This document shows, one piece after another, positions 54,280 to 63,875 of a DNA stretch of 64,000 nt. The translations under genes and the position numbers were made by a program. The notes under the pieces are model-generated. The model had not been told where the DNA came from, searched no databases, and saw only the letters and a list, made by a program, of their open reading frames with translations. The stretch is from an uncultured Rhodospirillales bacterium. Its GTDB lineage: Bacteria > Pseudomonadota > Alphaproteobacteria > ATCC43930 > CGMCC-115725. Position 1 is the first letter of the stretch. The number at the start of each line of letters is the position of its first letter. Location: assembly GCA_903828515.1 (NCBI GenBank), contig CAIKMD010000006.1, positions 248,001 to 312,000 on the forward strand, in the 5' to 3' direction.

Positions 54280-55710
54280 TTAGGGCTGAGAGGCGAGACG
54301 GGCCGGGCGGGAAGCCGCGGCGAGCCCGAACAGCAGCGAGCCGGTCAGAATCACCACCTGGGTACCCATCGCGATCCCCAGCGCGGTACCGTAATCCGCG
54401 GGCCCGGTACCGTCGCCCAGGACGGCGAAAAACAGGCTGCCGATCGCGGCGACGCTGATCGCGGCGCCGATCTGAAGCGTCGAGTTCATGATCCCGGCCG
54501 CGAGACCGGCATTGTGGCGCGGCACATCGCCGAGAATGACGCTGATCATTTCGGGCATGGCGATGCCCTGGCCGAATCCGCCGATGAAAAGCACGGTGAA
54601 GAGCAAGGGGCCGCCGGTCTGCGTTGCCGCGCAGAGCGCCACCCCGGCATAGCCGGCGACTTCGAGCGCCATGCCGGTGCCGAAGAGATAAGGCCGCCAG
54701 CGCGCGGGCGAACGCGTCGCCATCATCGGCCCGACGAAATTGGCCACACCGTATGGCAACACGGCAAGCCCCGCCTCGAGCGCGCTCTGGCCGAGCCCGG
54801 CCTGCAGATAAAGCGAGAAGAACAGATAGAACGGCGTGGTGAAGAAAAAGAGGAACGCTGCCGCAAGGCCGCGCCGGAAGCTCACGATGCCGAGCAGGCT
54901 GATATCGAGAATCGGCATGCCGCCCGCCCGGGTCAGGCGCCGTTCGAACCAGAAAAAAGCGGCAATCAGGAAGGGCGATGCCGCGAGGATGACGAAGATC
55001 GCTGCCGACCAATGCTGCTCGCGGCCCATGGTCAGCGGCAGGATGAGGGTCGCGAGCGCGCTCGACAACAGAACGACGCCACCCCAATCGAGTCGTGGCT
55101 TGGCCTGGCCGCCGCTCTCGGGCACGAGCATCAAGGCCGCGACGATCGCGGCAAGACCCATCGGCACGTTGATGAGAAACGTCGCCCGCCAGCCGAGACC
55201 CCAGAGGTCAGCGGCAACCAGCATCCCGCCGAGGAACTGCCCGCCCGCGACGGCGATGCCGATTCCGGTGCCGTAGATATTCAGCGCCCAGTTGACTTCG
55301 TCATCGACGAACAGCGCGCGAACCGACGCGAGCACGGTCGGCGCCATCATCGCCGCGGTGAATCCTTGCAGGATACGCGCGGTGACGAGCCAGGCACTTG
55401 TCGGTGCTAGTCCACAGAGGAGCGACATGAGCGTAAAGCCGGTCATGCCGATGACGAACATGAGCCGGCGGCCGAACAGATCGCCGAGCCTCCCGCCGGT
55501 GACGAGAAAGACCGCGTAGGCCGATGAATAGCCCGCGACGATCAGACTGGTTTCGGAGGCCGTCGCTTGTAGCCCGTCGCGGATCGACGGTAGCGCGATG
55601 GTGACGACGAACATGTTGAGCGACGGCAGCAGCGAGCCCAGCAGCAGCACATAAAAAGCAAGCCGCCGCCGCGCCGGCGAAAGCTCCAGGGTCGATGCCA
55701 AGTCGGTCAT
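54280..55710 (-). CDS. MFS transporter (DHA2/EmrB-type)
   Basis: LLGSLLPSLNMFVVTIALPSIRDGL; GGRLGDLFGRRLMFVIGMTGFTLMSLLCGLAP; about 14 hydrophobic segments. Confidence 0.9.
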   Translation of the reverse strand: MTDLASTLELSPARRRLAFYVLLLGSLLPSLNMFVVTIALPSIRDGLQATASETSLIVAGYSSAYAVFLVTGGRLGDLFGRRLMFVIGMTGFTLMSLLCGLAPTSAWLVTARILQGFTAAMMAPTVLASVRALFVDDEVNWALNIYGTGIGIAVAGGQFLGGMLVAADLWGLGWRATFLINVPMGLAAIVAALMLVPESGGQAKPRLDWGGVVLLSSALATLILPLTMGREQHWSAAIFVILAASPFLIAAFFWFERRLTRAGGMPILDISLLGIVSFRRGLAAAFLFFFTTPFYLFFSLYLQAGLGQSALEAGLAVLPYGVANFVGPMMATRSPARWRPYLFGTGMALEVAGYAGVALCAATQTGGPLLFTVLFIGGFGQGIAMPEMISVILGDVPRHNAGLAAGIMNSTLQIGAAISVAAIGSLFFAVLGDGTGPADYGTALGIAMGTQVVILTGSLLFGLAAASRPARLASQP

Positions 55711-55827
55711 GCCAAATCAATCAAGGGTGAGATCGTCCGAAAGACGCTTGCAACCAAGGACGGGGGGCCGGATCATAGCGTCAACATCGCGCCTATGCTG
55801 CGCGCAAAATAGGACGGGGAGGATGGC

Positions 55828-56829
55828 ATGGGTTCGATCGCGAGGCTGTTGATCGTAGCGGGACTGGTCGCTTGGACCGGCTCTGCCCAGGCCGATCCGA
55901 TCAAGGTCCGCATCGGCTGGATCGCGATGCCGGGTTCGCGCGCGGGCTATCTCACCGAAAAGCCCGAACTGCTGAAGCATTACAATCAATCCTACACGGT
56001 TGAGGCGATCCATTTCAGTTCGACACCGGCCGAACTGACCGCGCTCGCTTCGGGTGAACTCGACATCGCGCAATTCGCTTTCTCGTCCTTCGCAACCGCG
56101 ATCGAGAACGCGCATCTCGACGATGTTCGCCTGATCGCCGACGAGTTGGAAGACGGCGCCAACGGCTACGCCACCACCGAGTTCATGGTGCTGAAAGACA
56201 GCCCGTTCAAAACCATCGAGGACCTCAAAGGCAAGGTGGTTGCGACCAACGGCATCGGCAGCGGCATCGACATGGCGATGCGCTACATCTTCCGCAAGCA
56301 CGGCATGGAGGAGAAGCGGGATTATACCGACATCGAAATCCAGTTCCCGAATATGCGCGCAACCCTTGCCGACAAGAAAGTCGACATGGTTTCGGCGGTG
56401 CTGCCCTTCATTTATGACCCGCAGCTTCAGGCCGTGGCGCGCACGCTGTTCAAGCAGGGCGACCAGATCGGGCCCGCCGAGCTGCTGATGTGGGCATCGC
56501 GCAAGCCCTATATCGACAAGAATCACGCGGCGCTGGTCGATTTGATGGAAGACGTGTTGCGGGTTCAGCGCTGGTATTTCGATCCGGCCAATCATGCCGA
56601 GGCAGTTCAGATCGCCGCCAAGATCACCAAGCAACCGCCCGAGGCGTTGGGCTGGGTCTTCACCAAGAAGGATTTCTATCGCAATCCCGACGGCGCGCCG
56701 GACATGAAGGCGGTCGCGGCCAATCTCGAAATGATGAAGAATCTCGGTTATCTCAAGACCGATATCGACGCGCCCAAATACGCCGATCTCAGCCTGGTGA
56801 ACGAAGCGGCGAAGCGCCTGAACAAATAG
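55828..56829 (+). CDS. ABC transporter substrate-binding protein (NMT1/SsuA-like), orphan
   Basis: Signal peptide; IKVRIGWIAMPGSRAGYLTEKPELLKHYNQSYTVEAIHFSSTPAELTALASGELDIAQ. Confidence 0.87.
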   Translation: MGSIARLLIVAGLVAWTGSAQADPIKVRIGWIAMPGSRAGYLTEKPELLKHYNQSYTVEAIHFSSTPAELTALASGELDIAQFAFSSFATAIENAHLDDVRLIADELEDGANGYATTEFMVLKDSPFKTIEDLKGKVVATNGIGSGIDMAMRYIFRKHGMEEKRDYTDIEIQFPNMRATLADKKVDMVSAVLPFIYDPQLQAVARTLFKQGDQIGPAELLMWASRKPYIDKNHAALVDLMEDVLRVQRWYFDPANHAEAVQIAAKITKQPPEALGWVFTKKDFYRNPDGAPDMKAVAANLEMMKNLGYLKTDIDAPKYADLSLVNEAAKRLNK

Positions 56830-56848
56830 GTCGCCGAAGCCGCGCCTG

Positions 56849-57817
56849 CTAAAGCGTCAGCAGGATTTTGCCGATATGCGAGCCGGCCATGTAGTCGTGC
56901 GCCTTGGCGACCTCGGCGAGCGGGAAGGTCTTGTCGATGATGGGTTTGAACTTGCCGTCTTCGATCAGCGGCCACACCGCCTTGCGCACGGCGGTGACGA
57001 GCCGGCCCTTTTCCGGAATCGGCCGTGGCCGCAGGCGTGAGCCGGTCAGGCGCGCGTCTTTTTCGGTGAGGGTCTGATAGTCGAGTTCGATCTTGCTGCC
57101 TTGCTTGGCGGCGATCATGACGAGCCTGCCGCCCTGGCCGAGCAGCCTGATGTCGCGGGCGACGTAATCGCCGCCGACCATGTCGAGAATGACGTCGATC
57201 GACGCCTTGCCGATGTCGCGTTCGATGATCTCGACGAAATCCTGTTTCTGATAATCGACCGCGAGCATCGCGCCCAGCTCGATGCAGCGCCGGCCTTTTT
57301 CGGCCGAGCCGACGGTGACATAGGGGCGTGAGCCCAGCGCATGCGCGATCTGGATCGCGGTGGTGCCGATGCCGCTCGATCCGCCGTGGAGCAGCACGCG
57401 TTCGCCCGGCTTCAGCGCACCGAGCTCGAAGACGTTGAGCCAGACGGTGATGACGCATTCCGGCAGCGCCGCGGCTTCGACGAGCGAAAGATTTTGTGGC
57501 GCGGGCAGGCATTGCACCGCCGGCACGTTGACATATTCGGCATAACCACCGCCGACCAGCAGGGCGCAGACCTTGTCGCCGACGCGCCATTGCCGCACGC
57601 CATCGCCGATCGCGGTGATCTCGCCCGAGGCCTCGAGGCCGAGAATGTCGGTGGCGCCGGGCGGCACCGGATAGCGGCCCTTGGCCTGGCTCAGGTCGGC
57701 GCCGTTGACGCCGGCCGCCGCGATCTTGATGAGGACTTCACCAGCCGCCGGTGTTGGCACCGGCCGGTCGATGATGACGGGTCCGCTCTGGGCGGGATCG
57801 GCGACGACGGCTTTCAT
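56849..57817 (-). CDS. NADPH:quinone oxidoreductase-type zinc-independent MDR family protein
   Basis: MKAVVADPAQSGPVIIDRPVPTPAAGEVLIKIAAAGVNGADLSQAKGRYP; GERVLLHGGSSGIGTTAIQIA. Confidence 0.92.
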   Translation of the reverse strand: MKAVVADPAQSGPVIIDRPVPTPAAGEVLIKIAAAGVNGADLSQAKGRYPVPPGATDILGLEASGEITAIGDGVRQWRVGDKVCALLVGGGYAEYVNVPAVQCLPAPQNLSLVEAAALPECVITVWLNVFELGALKPGERVLLHGGSSGIGTTAIQIAHALGSRPYVTVGSAEKGRRCIELGAMLAVDYQKQDFVEIIERDIGKASIDVILDMVGGDYVARDIRLLGQGGRLVMIAAKQGSKIELDYQTLTEKDARLTGSRLRPRPIPEKGRLVTAVRKAVWPLIEDGKFKPIIDKTFPLAEVAKAHDYMAGSHIGKILLTL

Positions 57818-57825
57818 GAACGAAT

Positions 57826-57852
57826 ACGGGGCCGCGTTTGGCGCAGCCCCGT
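57826..57852 (-). terminator. Strong hairpin downstream of the TPP-enzyme gene
   Basis: ACGGGGCcGCG-tttgg-CGCaGCCCCGT, 10 of 11 stem pairs; no obvious U-tract. Confidence 0.45.
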
Positions 57853-57860
57853 TCCTTTGC

Positions 57861-59558
57861 TTAGCGGCTCAGCAACACGTTGAGGATCGAGGTCGTGCCG
57901 CTCTGGATCGAAGCCAGACCGGCCTTGAGGGCGGCGACCAGTTCCGCGGGCTTCTCGACCCGTGCGCCGTGGAAGCCGAACGGCTTGCCGAGATCGGAAT
58001 ATTCCGGCCCGTTGATGTGCACGCCGTGCCACACGTCGTGCTGCACCGCGGCGCCCTTCGGATAGTACTCCGTGTGATTGCGTTGCATCGCCGAGTATTT
58101 GAGGTTGTTGCAGACGATGATCAGGATCGGCAGGCCGTGGTCGCGTGATGCGCCCATCGCCTGGGTGATCGGGTTGTAGAGAAACGCACCGTCGCCGATG
58201 AACAGCACGACCGGGCGCTTCTTCGCCGCGAGTTTTACGCCGAGCGCGATGCCGGTGCCCTGGCCCAGGCCGCCGCCCACGGTGAAGAAGGATTGCGGAT
58301 CGTTCCACGGCAGGCGCTCCTTGAGGAGGCCGCTGTGCATGATCGTCTCTTCGAGATAGATCGTGTCCTTCGGCATCACTTCGCGGACGGCGCCGATCAA
58401 CCACAACGGATCGATCTGCGGCTTGTCCTTCGCCTTTTGCTCCGAATCGCGCAATGCCGCCATGCGCTTGTCGTGCTCGGCTTTGACGCGCTCGCGCCGC
58501 TCGGCGTATTTCCCTGGCGTGGCGCCCGCTGCCTTCAGGGCCTCGGTCAGCATCGTCAGCGAAGCCGCGACGTCGCCTTCGAGATAAAGATCGGCCTGCA
58601 GGTTCTGATAGGGATATTGAATCTTGAGCGGGTTTTCCGAGATCGAGACCACGGTCGCGTTCTCCGGACGATCCTTCGGCGGATACCACGGCGCGCGCGA
58701 TTTCACGAGCAGCGCGCAATCGGTTTCCTTCATCCAGCTCTCGGAACCCTGGCCGAGATACATCGGATTGTCCTTGGGGAAGTTGCCGTAGGCCGTGATG
58801 CGGTTCTCGCAGACCGGGATCGACATCAGATCGGCCAGCGCGACGAGCGCATGGAACGCGCCGGGCTCCCGGCCGACCGAATCGGTCATGATGACCGGCT
58901 TCTTGGCCTTCATGATGAGTTCGGCGATGTGCTCGACGTCGTTCTGCATCGCGCGGGTCTTCGGCACCGGCGGAACGGTGCGGAAGTTCGTTGGCGGGGT
59001 CCATTCGCTGAGCATGTGCTCGAGCGGCACGTTCATGTAGGTCGGGCCGGCGGGAATGTGCTGCGCCATTTCGCCGGCGCGCACGGCCTGTTCGTACAGC
59101 GTATGGACGCTCGAAGCCTGGGTCGCCCATTTGGTGACCGGCTCGACGATGCGCTGCGGGCCGCCGACGATGCCGAGGCTGCCGTACCACTGAGCGCCGG
59201 GCTCGACCGTCGGATCCTCGCCATAGCTGATGGATTCACCTGACATGATGACCATCGGGATTTCGAAATTGCGGGCCGTGTGAATGCCCATCTCGCCCTG
59301 CATCAGGCCGACGCCGGCATGCAGCAGCACTGCCTGCATTTTGCCGGTGTATTGCGTGTAACCCATCGCCATGTTGACGGCGAGGGTCTCGTGCCAGCAT
59401 TCGATCCAATCGGGGCCGGGGCGGTTGCTGGTCTTCTGGCGGGCAAGCGCTTCCCAAACCGGGGACCATTCGGAACCCGGCGACGACATGATGTGATCTA
59501 CGCCCAGGGCGCGGAACGCCTCCAAAATGGCTTCGCCGCCGTCTTGATTGGTTGCCAC
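57861..59558 (-). CDS. Thiamine-pyrophosphate-dependent enzyme (acetolactate synthase / benzoylformate decarboxylase superfamily)
   Basis: GTG start behind AGGGGAGG; GGEAILEAFRALGVDHIMSSPGSEWSPVWEAL; GDGAFLYNPITQAMGASRDHGLPILIIVCNN TPP motif. Confidence 0.88.
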   Translation of the reverse strand: MATNQDGGEAILEAFRALGVDHIMSSPGSEWSPVWEALARQKTSNRPGPDWIECWHETLAVNMAMGYTQYTGKMQAVLLHAGVGLMQGEMGIHTARNFEIPMVIMSGESISYGEDPTVEPGAQWYGSLGIVGGPQRIVEPVTKWATQASSVHTLYEQAVRAGEMAQHIPAGPTYMNVPLEHMLSEWTPPTNFRTVPPVPKTRAMQNDVEHIAELIMKAKKPVIMTDSVGREPGAFHALVALADLMSIPVCENRITAYGNFPKDNPMYLGQGSESWMKETDCALLVKSRAPWYPPKDRPENATVVSISENPLKIQYPYQNLQADLYLEGDVAASLTMLTEALKAAGATPGKYAERRERVKAEHDKRMAALRDSEQKAKDKPQIDPLWLIGAVREVMPKDTIYLEETIMHSGLLKERLPWNDPQSFFTVGGGLGQGTGIALGVKLAAKKRPVVLFIGDGAFLYNPITQAMGASRDHGLPILIIVCNNLKYSAMQRNHTEYYPKGAAVQHDVWHGVHINGPEYSDLGKPFGFHGARVEKPAELVAALKAGLASIQSGTTSILNVLLSR

Positions 59559-59767
59559 GTCGAACCTCCCCTTAAAGTAGTGGCCTTCGCATCGGGCACA
59601 CAGGTTGGGCCCGGCAGGCGGCGCTATTAAAGGGATTTCCCACTCACCCCACAATAGCAAACTCGGCAAGGCAAACCCGCGAGCGTCCCGGGATTTGCAT
59701 GACAGAACGCGTTATGTTCGGCTAAGTTCGGGCCCAAGAATTCCGCGGAGGAGACGACCCAACGAAT

Positions 59768-59786
59768 GCGAAGGCTTCGCCTTCGC
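59768..59786. repeat. Short perfect hairpin upstream of the enoyl-CoA hydratase gene
   Basis: GCGAAGGC-TTC-GCCTTCGC. Confidence 0.5.
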
Positions 59787-59876
59787 GGCGGTTTTCAGGC
59801 GACTCAGGGAAGACGAGTAGACGCTGAAAAAAATAATCGCGGCCCGACGCCGCATGGTTCAACACGAGGAGCGCAC

Positions 59877-60623
59877 ATGAGCAACGAAATTCTGACGCAA
59901 CAAGACGGCCAGGTTCTGCGGGTCACGATCAACCGTCCCGAGCAGGGCAACGGCATGACCGATCCGATGGTGGTCGAATTGACCGCGATCATCCGCGAAG
60001 CGCCGAAGACCTCGCAGATCGTCGTCCTTCGGGGCGCCGGCAAGGAATTCTGCATCGGTCGCGCCGGTATGGGCGGCCCGCCGGCAAATCCCGCGCCGCA
60101 TCCGCCCGAGGCCTATAACCGCCGCAACGAAAGCGACATCGTGTTCGATGCTTATGGCGCGATGCGGGCCTCGCCCATTCCGGTGGTCGCCGTTATCCAG
60201 GGCAAGGCGCTGGGCTTCGGCTGCGCGATCGCCGCCGGCTGCGACGTGACTTTCGCCAGCGATACGGCGACGTTCCAGGTTCCCGAAATGGGCCACAACA
60301 TCCTGCCCGGCATGGTGATGTCGTCTTTCATCGATCGCGTGACGCGCAAGGCGATGAGCTACCTGGTCTGGTCGCAGAACATCGTGAGCGCCGAGCGCGC
60401 GCTGAGCTACGGCATCGTCAGCGACGTCTTTCCGGCGGCGCAGCTCGATGCCTCGGTCGAGGCATTCGTCGCTTCCGTGCTGAAGGCGCCGCCGATCGCG
60501 GTGCGTGGCGTGAAGGAGTTCACCCGCGTTGCCTACGACATGCCGATCGCGGGTGCGGTCGACTACGCGCGTAACCTGCACTCGCTGCTCAACACGTCCA
60601 GCGAGATGCGCCGCAAGCACTAA
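59877..60623 (+). CDS. Enoyl-CoA hydratase/isomerase family protein
   Basis: LRVTINRPEQGNGMTDPMVVELTAII; VAVIQGKALGFGCAIAAGCDVTFASDTATFQVPEMGHNILPGMV. Confidence 0.88.
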   Translation: MSNEILTQQDGQVLRVTINRPEQGNGMTDPMVVELTAIIREAPKTSQIVVLRGAGKEFCIGRAGMGGPPANPAPHPPEAYNRRNESDIVFDAYGAMRASPIPVVAVIQGKALGFGCAIAAGCDVTFASDTATFQVPEMGHNILPGMVMSSFIDRVTRKAMSYLVWSQNIVSAERALSYGIVSDVFPAAQLDASVEAFVASVLKAPPIAVRGVKEFTRVAYDMPIAGAVDYARNLHSLLNTSSEMRRKH

Positions 60624-62944
60624 CGGGCGAGGGTCTGCTCCGCCGCGGCCTGGATTGCATCCGCGTCGATGCCGTAGGCGGCGTAGAGCGCGGGTATATC
60701 GCCGGATTGGCCAAACCGGGTCACGCCCAAGGGTGTGACCCGGTTTCCTTTGACCGCACCGAGCCACGACAACACCGCCGGATGACCGTCCGTCACGCTG
60801 ACCAGCGCGGCGTCGCGCGCGAGCGGACGCAAGAGTGCGTCGATGACCGATCGTCCCGGTGCGGCGATCCAGCCGCGATGCAACAGATCAGCCGAGGTCA
60901 CGACCAGCACGCCAAGACGCGGGTGGCGCAGGGCCAGCCGCGACGCGGCTTCGATCGCTTCCTGCACCGGCGCGCCGCTGACCGCGATGGCGAGGTCGGC
61001 GTTGGTGCCGGGCTCGCGCAGCCAATAGCCGCCCTGGGTCGCGAGTGACGGGTCAAGTTTGCGGCGCGGCTGCTCCAGCGCGCGGGTCGACAGGCGAAGA
61101 TAGACGGAGCCGCCGTTCTCCTGCTGCATGTGATCGAACGCCCATGCCATCGTCGCGGCGAGTTCGTCGACAAAGGCGGGCTCGAACATCGTGAGGCCCG
61201 GTTGTCCGAGGCCGATGAGCGGCGTCACGATCGATTGATGCGCGCCGCCTTCGGGCGCGAGTGTGATACCCGAAGGCGTCGCCACGATCATGAATCGCGC
61301 GTCCTGGTAGCAGGCGTAATTAAGCGCATCGAGGCCCCTCTCGATGAACGGGTCGTAAACCGTGCCGACCGGCAGGAGCCGCGCACCAAACAAATGATCC
61401 GACAGGCCCAACGCGGCCAGCAACAGGAACAGGTTGTTCTCGGCAATGCCGAGTTCGATATGTCGTCCTTGCGGGCTGTGAATCCATTTCTGCACCGAGG
61501 GCAGCTTGCGGTCGCGGAAGATGTCGGAATGCGGCGCGCGCGCGAAGAGCCCAACCTGATTGACCCAGCCGCCGAGATTGGTCGAAACCGTGACGTCGGG
61601 CGATGTGGTCACTATCCGGCGCGCTAGGTCGCTGTCCGATTTCGCCAGATCGAACATGATCCGCCCGAACCCTTCCTGGGTCGACAGGTGCTCGGCTGCG
61701 CCCGACGTCAGGGCCGGCATCGCAATCGGAGGGTGAGAATCGCGCCGGCGCTCCAGCCCGAGCCGTGCCGGCAGATCGTCGAGGAACACGTGCAATGTCG
61801 TGGTATCCTTGGCGCTGAGCCCCGCGAATTTCTCCCATTCCGTGCCGGGCGCGATGCCCTGCGTATTTTGAAACGTCGCCACCTGCGCTTCGGTCATCAG
61901 ACCGGCGTGATTGTCCTTGTGCCCGGCGAAGGGAAGGCCCCAACCCTTGATCGTGTAGGCCACGAAACAGGTGGGCGTGTCGTTCTGCGCGGCGGCATCG
62001 AAGGCCTCGACGATGCTCGCCATATCGTGGCCGCCGAGATTGGTCATCAGCCGGTGAAGCTGCGCGTCGTCATGCGTGGCGAGCAGGCGCGCGACACCTT
62101 TTTTCTTGCCGAGTGCGGCGCCGAGTTCGCGCCGGAATCCGCTACCGCCTTCGAAGGTCAGCGCCGAATAAAGATCGTTCGGGCAATTGTCGATCCAGTC
62201 CTGGAGAACCGCGCCGTCGGGTTGCGCGAAGGCGGCTTCGAGGCGCTTGCCGTATTTGAGCGTGACGACGTTCCAGCCGACGGTCGCGAAGAACGACTGA
62301 ATTTTCTGGAACAGTTTGTCGGACACGACTCCGTCGAGGCTGTGCCGGTTGTAATCGACGATCCACCACAGATTGCGGATGTCGTGTTTCCAGCCTTCGA
62401 GCATCGCCTCGTAGACATTACCTTCGTCAAGCTCGGCATCGCCCATCAACGCGATCATCCGCCCCGGCGCGTGATCGAGCAGATCGTGTGCGGCGAGGTA
62501 ATCCTGGGTGAGACTTGCGAAGAGTGTGGCGCCCACGCCGAGGCCGACCGATCCGGTCGAGAAATCGACCGGCGTCGTGTCCTTGGTGCGCGACGGATAG
62601 GATTGCGCGCCGCCCAACGCGCGAAACCCGATCAGCGCCTCCCGGCTCTGGCGGTCCATCAGATACATCAGTGCATGGAGCACCGGTGCCGCATGGGGTT
62701 TCACCGCGATGCGATCCTGGGGCCGAAGCGCGTGGCCATAGAGCGCGGCGAGCAGCGTGACGGCCGAGGCACAACTGGCTTGGTGCCCGCCGACTTTCAG
62801 CCCGTCGCGGCTTTCGCGGATATGATTGGCGTGATGGATCGTCCAGGTCGCGAGCCAGAGCGCGCGCCGCTCAAGCAGCTCGAGCGTCGTCAGGGTTGGC
62901 GCGTCAGCGCCAATCTTCGAGCGCGAAGACATCCGGCCGGTCAT
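60620..62944 (-). CDS. Transketolase-superfamily / homodimeric pyruvate-dehydrogenase-E1-like protein
   Basis: MGDAELDEGNVYEAMLEGWKHDIRNLWWIVDYNRHSLDG TPP motif; ELGIAENNLFLLLAALGLS; PLGVTRFGQSGD C-terminal motif. Confidence 0.87.
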   Translation of the reverse strand: MTGRMSSRSKIGADAPTLTTLELLERRALWLATWTIHHANHIRESRDGLKVGGHQASCASAVTLLAALYGHALRPQDRIAVKPHAAPVLHALMYLMDRQSREALIGFRALGGAQSYPSRTKDTTPVDFSTGSVGLGVGATLFASLTQDYLAAHDLLDHAPGRMIALMGDAELDEGNVYEAMLEGWKHDIRNLWWIVDYNRHSLDGVVSDKLFQKIQSFFATVGWNVVTLKYGKRLEAAFAQPDGAVLQDWIDNCPNDLYSALTFEGGSGFRRELGAALGKKKGVARLLATHDDAQLHRLMTNLGGHDMASIVEAFDAAAQNDTPTCFVAYTIKGWGLPFAGHKDNHAGLMTEAQVATFQNTQGIAPGTEWEKFAGLSAKDTTTLHVFLDDLPARLGLERRRDSHPPIAMPALTSGAAEHLSTQEGFGRIMFDLAKSDSDLARRIVTTSPDVTVSTNLGGWVNQVGLFARAPHSDIFRDRKLPSVQKWIHSPQGRHIELGIAENNLFLLLAALGLSDHLFGARLLPVGTVYDPFIERGLDALNYACYQDARFMIVATPSGITLAPEGGAHQSIVTPLIGLGQPGLTMFEPAFVDELAATMAWAFDHMQQENGGSVYLRLSTRALEQPRRKLDPSLATQGGYWLREPGTNADLAIAVSGAPVQEAIEAASRLALRHPRLGVLVVTSADLLHRGWIAAPGRSVIDALLRPLARDAALVSVTDGHPAVLSWLGAVKGNRVTPLGVTRFGQSGDIPALYAAYGIDADAIQAAAEQTLAR
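60713..60746. repeat. 34-bp near-perfect palindrome inside the transketolase-like CDS
   Basis: AAACCGGGTCAC-gCCCaaGGGt-GTGACCCGGTTT; 12-bp perfect arms plus inner CCC/GGG. Confidence 0.7.
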
Positions 62945-63842
62945 AGACCTCGATCCACGGGCGATGCATGGCGATTCCGTGCATGGCGGCGCGGAACCCC
63001 CATTCGATCATCAGACGATAGGCGTTCATGCACGCCATGTTGACGCCGGCGACCAGCCGTTCGGCGCCGCGCCGATGGGCGAAATCGTTGCAGGCGGCGA
63101 GCAGCCGCTCGAACGAACGCGCCGCATTCGGTCCCGGCACCACGCAGCCGAACTTGACGTAAGCCACGCCCCGTTCGGCTTCGCTGCCCGGCCCGTTATG
63201 CACGAGGGCCAATCCAACGACGCGCGAATTCTCGGTGAGCAGGATCGCGTCGCCGAGATTTTGCGCGATGAGCGCCTCGATCTCGCGGCTGAGATCGAGG
63301 CCCGACGAGATCGCGTCGGTCACCGACCGGCATTGCGCGATCAGCGATGTGCGCTCGCCCTTGTGCGATGCGATCGAGAGTGCTTCCACGACCGGGCTCG
63401 GCGCCGTGACGCCGCGCGCCATGATCGCGGTCAGGCTGCGCGACCAGAAGCCATAGGATTGATAGAGCCGGACATGAACCGGCCGTTCGGCGAAGGTATA
63501 GAGGCCGACGGCGCGATGGCCCCAGGCATCGAAGGCGCCCATCGTCGCGTCCAGCAGTTTGCGGGCGACGCCGCCGCGCCAATGCTGCGGATGAACGGCG
63601 ATCGGACCGAACACGCCGAGACTGCCCCAATGACTGCCGATCGCGACGCCGACGATCTCGCCGTCATGCTCGGCTTTGAAGGCGCCTTCGGGATAGGCCC
63701 AGCGCCGCGCCGCGACGAGTTCGCCGCCGTTGCGGAAAGCAAGCGGGTCGGGCAGGCCGAACATCGTGCCGAAAGCGAGACGCACGACACGCTCGGCGGC
63801 CTCGCCATCGGCTTCGCTCAGGGGGTTGATCGAGACGGTCAT
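62904..63842 (-). CDS. GNAT family N-acetyltransferase
   Basis: INPLSEADGEAAERVVRLAFG; VAIGSHWGSLGVFGPIAVHPQHWRGGVARKLLDATMGAF. Confidence 0.85.
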   Translation of the reverse strand: MTVSINPLSEADGEAAERVVRLAFGTMFGLPDPLAFRNGGELVAARRWAYPEGAFKAEHDGEIVGVAIGSHWGSLGVFGPIAVHPQHWRGGVARKLLDATMGAFDAWGHRAVGLYTFAERPVHVRLYQSYGFWSRSLTAIMARGVTAPSPVVEALSIASHKGERTSLIAQCRSVTDAISSGLDLSREIEALIAQNLGDAILLTENSRVVGLALVHNGPGSEAERGVAYVKFGCVVPGPNAARSFERLLAACNDFAHRRGAERLVAGVNMACMNAYRLMIEWGFRAAMHGIAMHRPWIEVYDRPDVFALEDWR

Positions 63843-63875
63843 CGCGTCGGCATCATACCGTGTTAGAATCCCGCG

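Noticed and set aside
60713-60746. Palindrome as a rho-independent terminator of the convergent hydratase gene
   Set aside because: It lies inside the coding region of the transketolase-like gene and has no T-tract; kept instead as an unexplained structure
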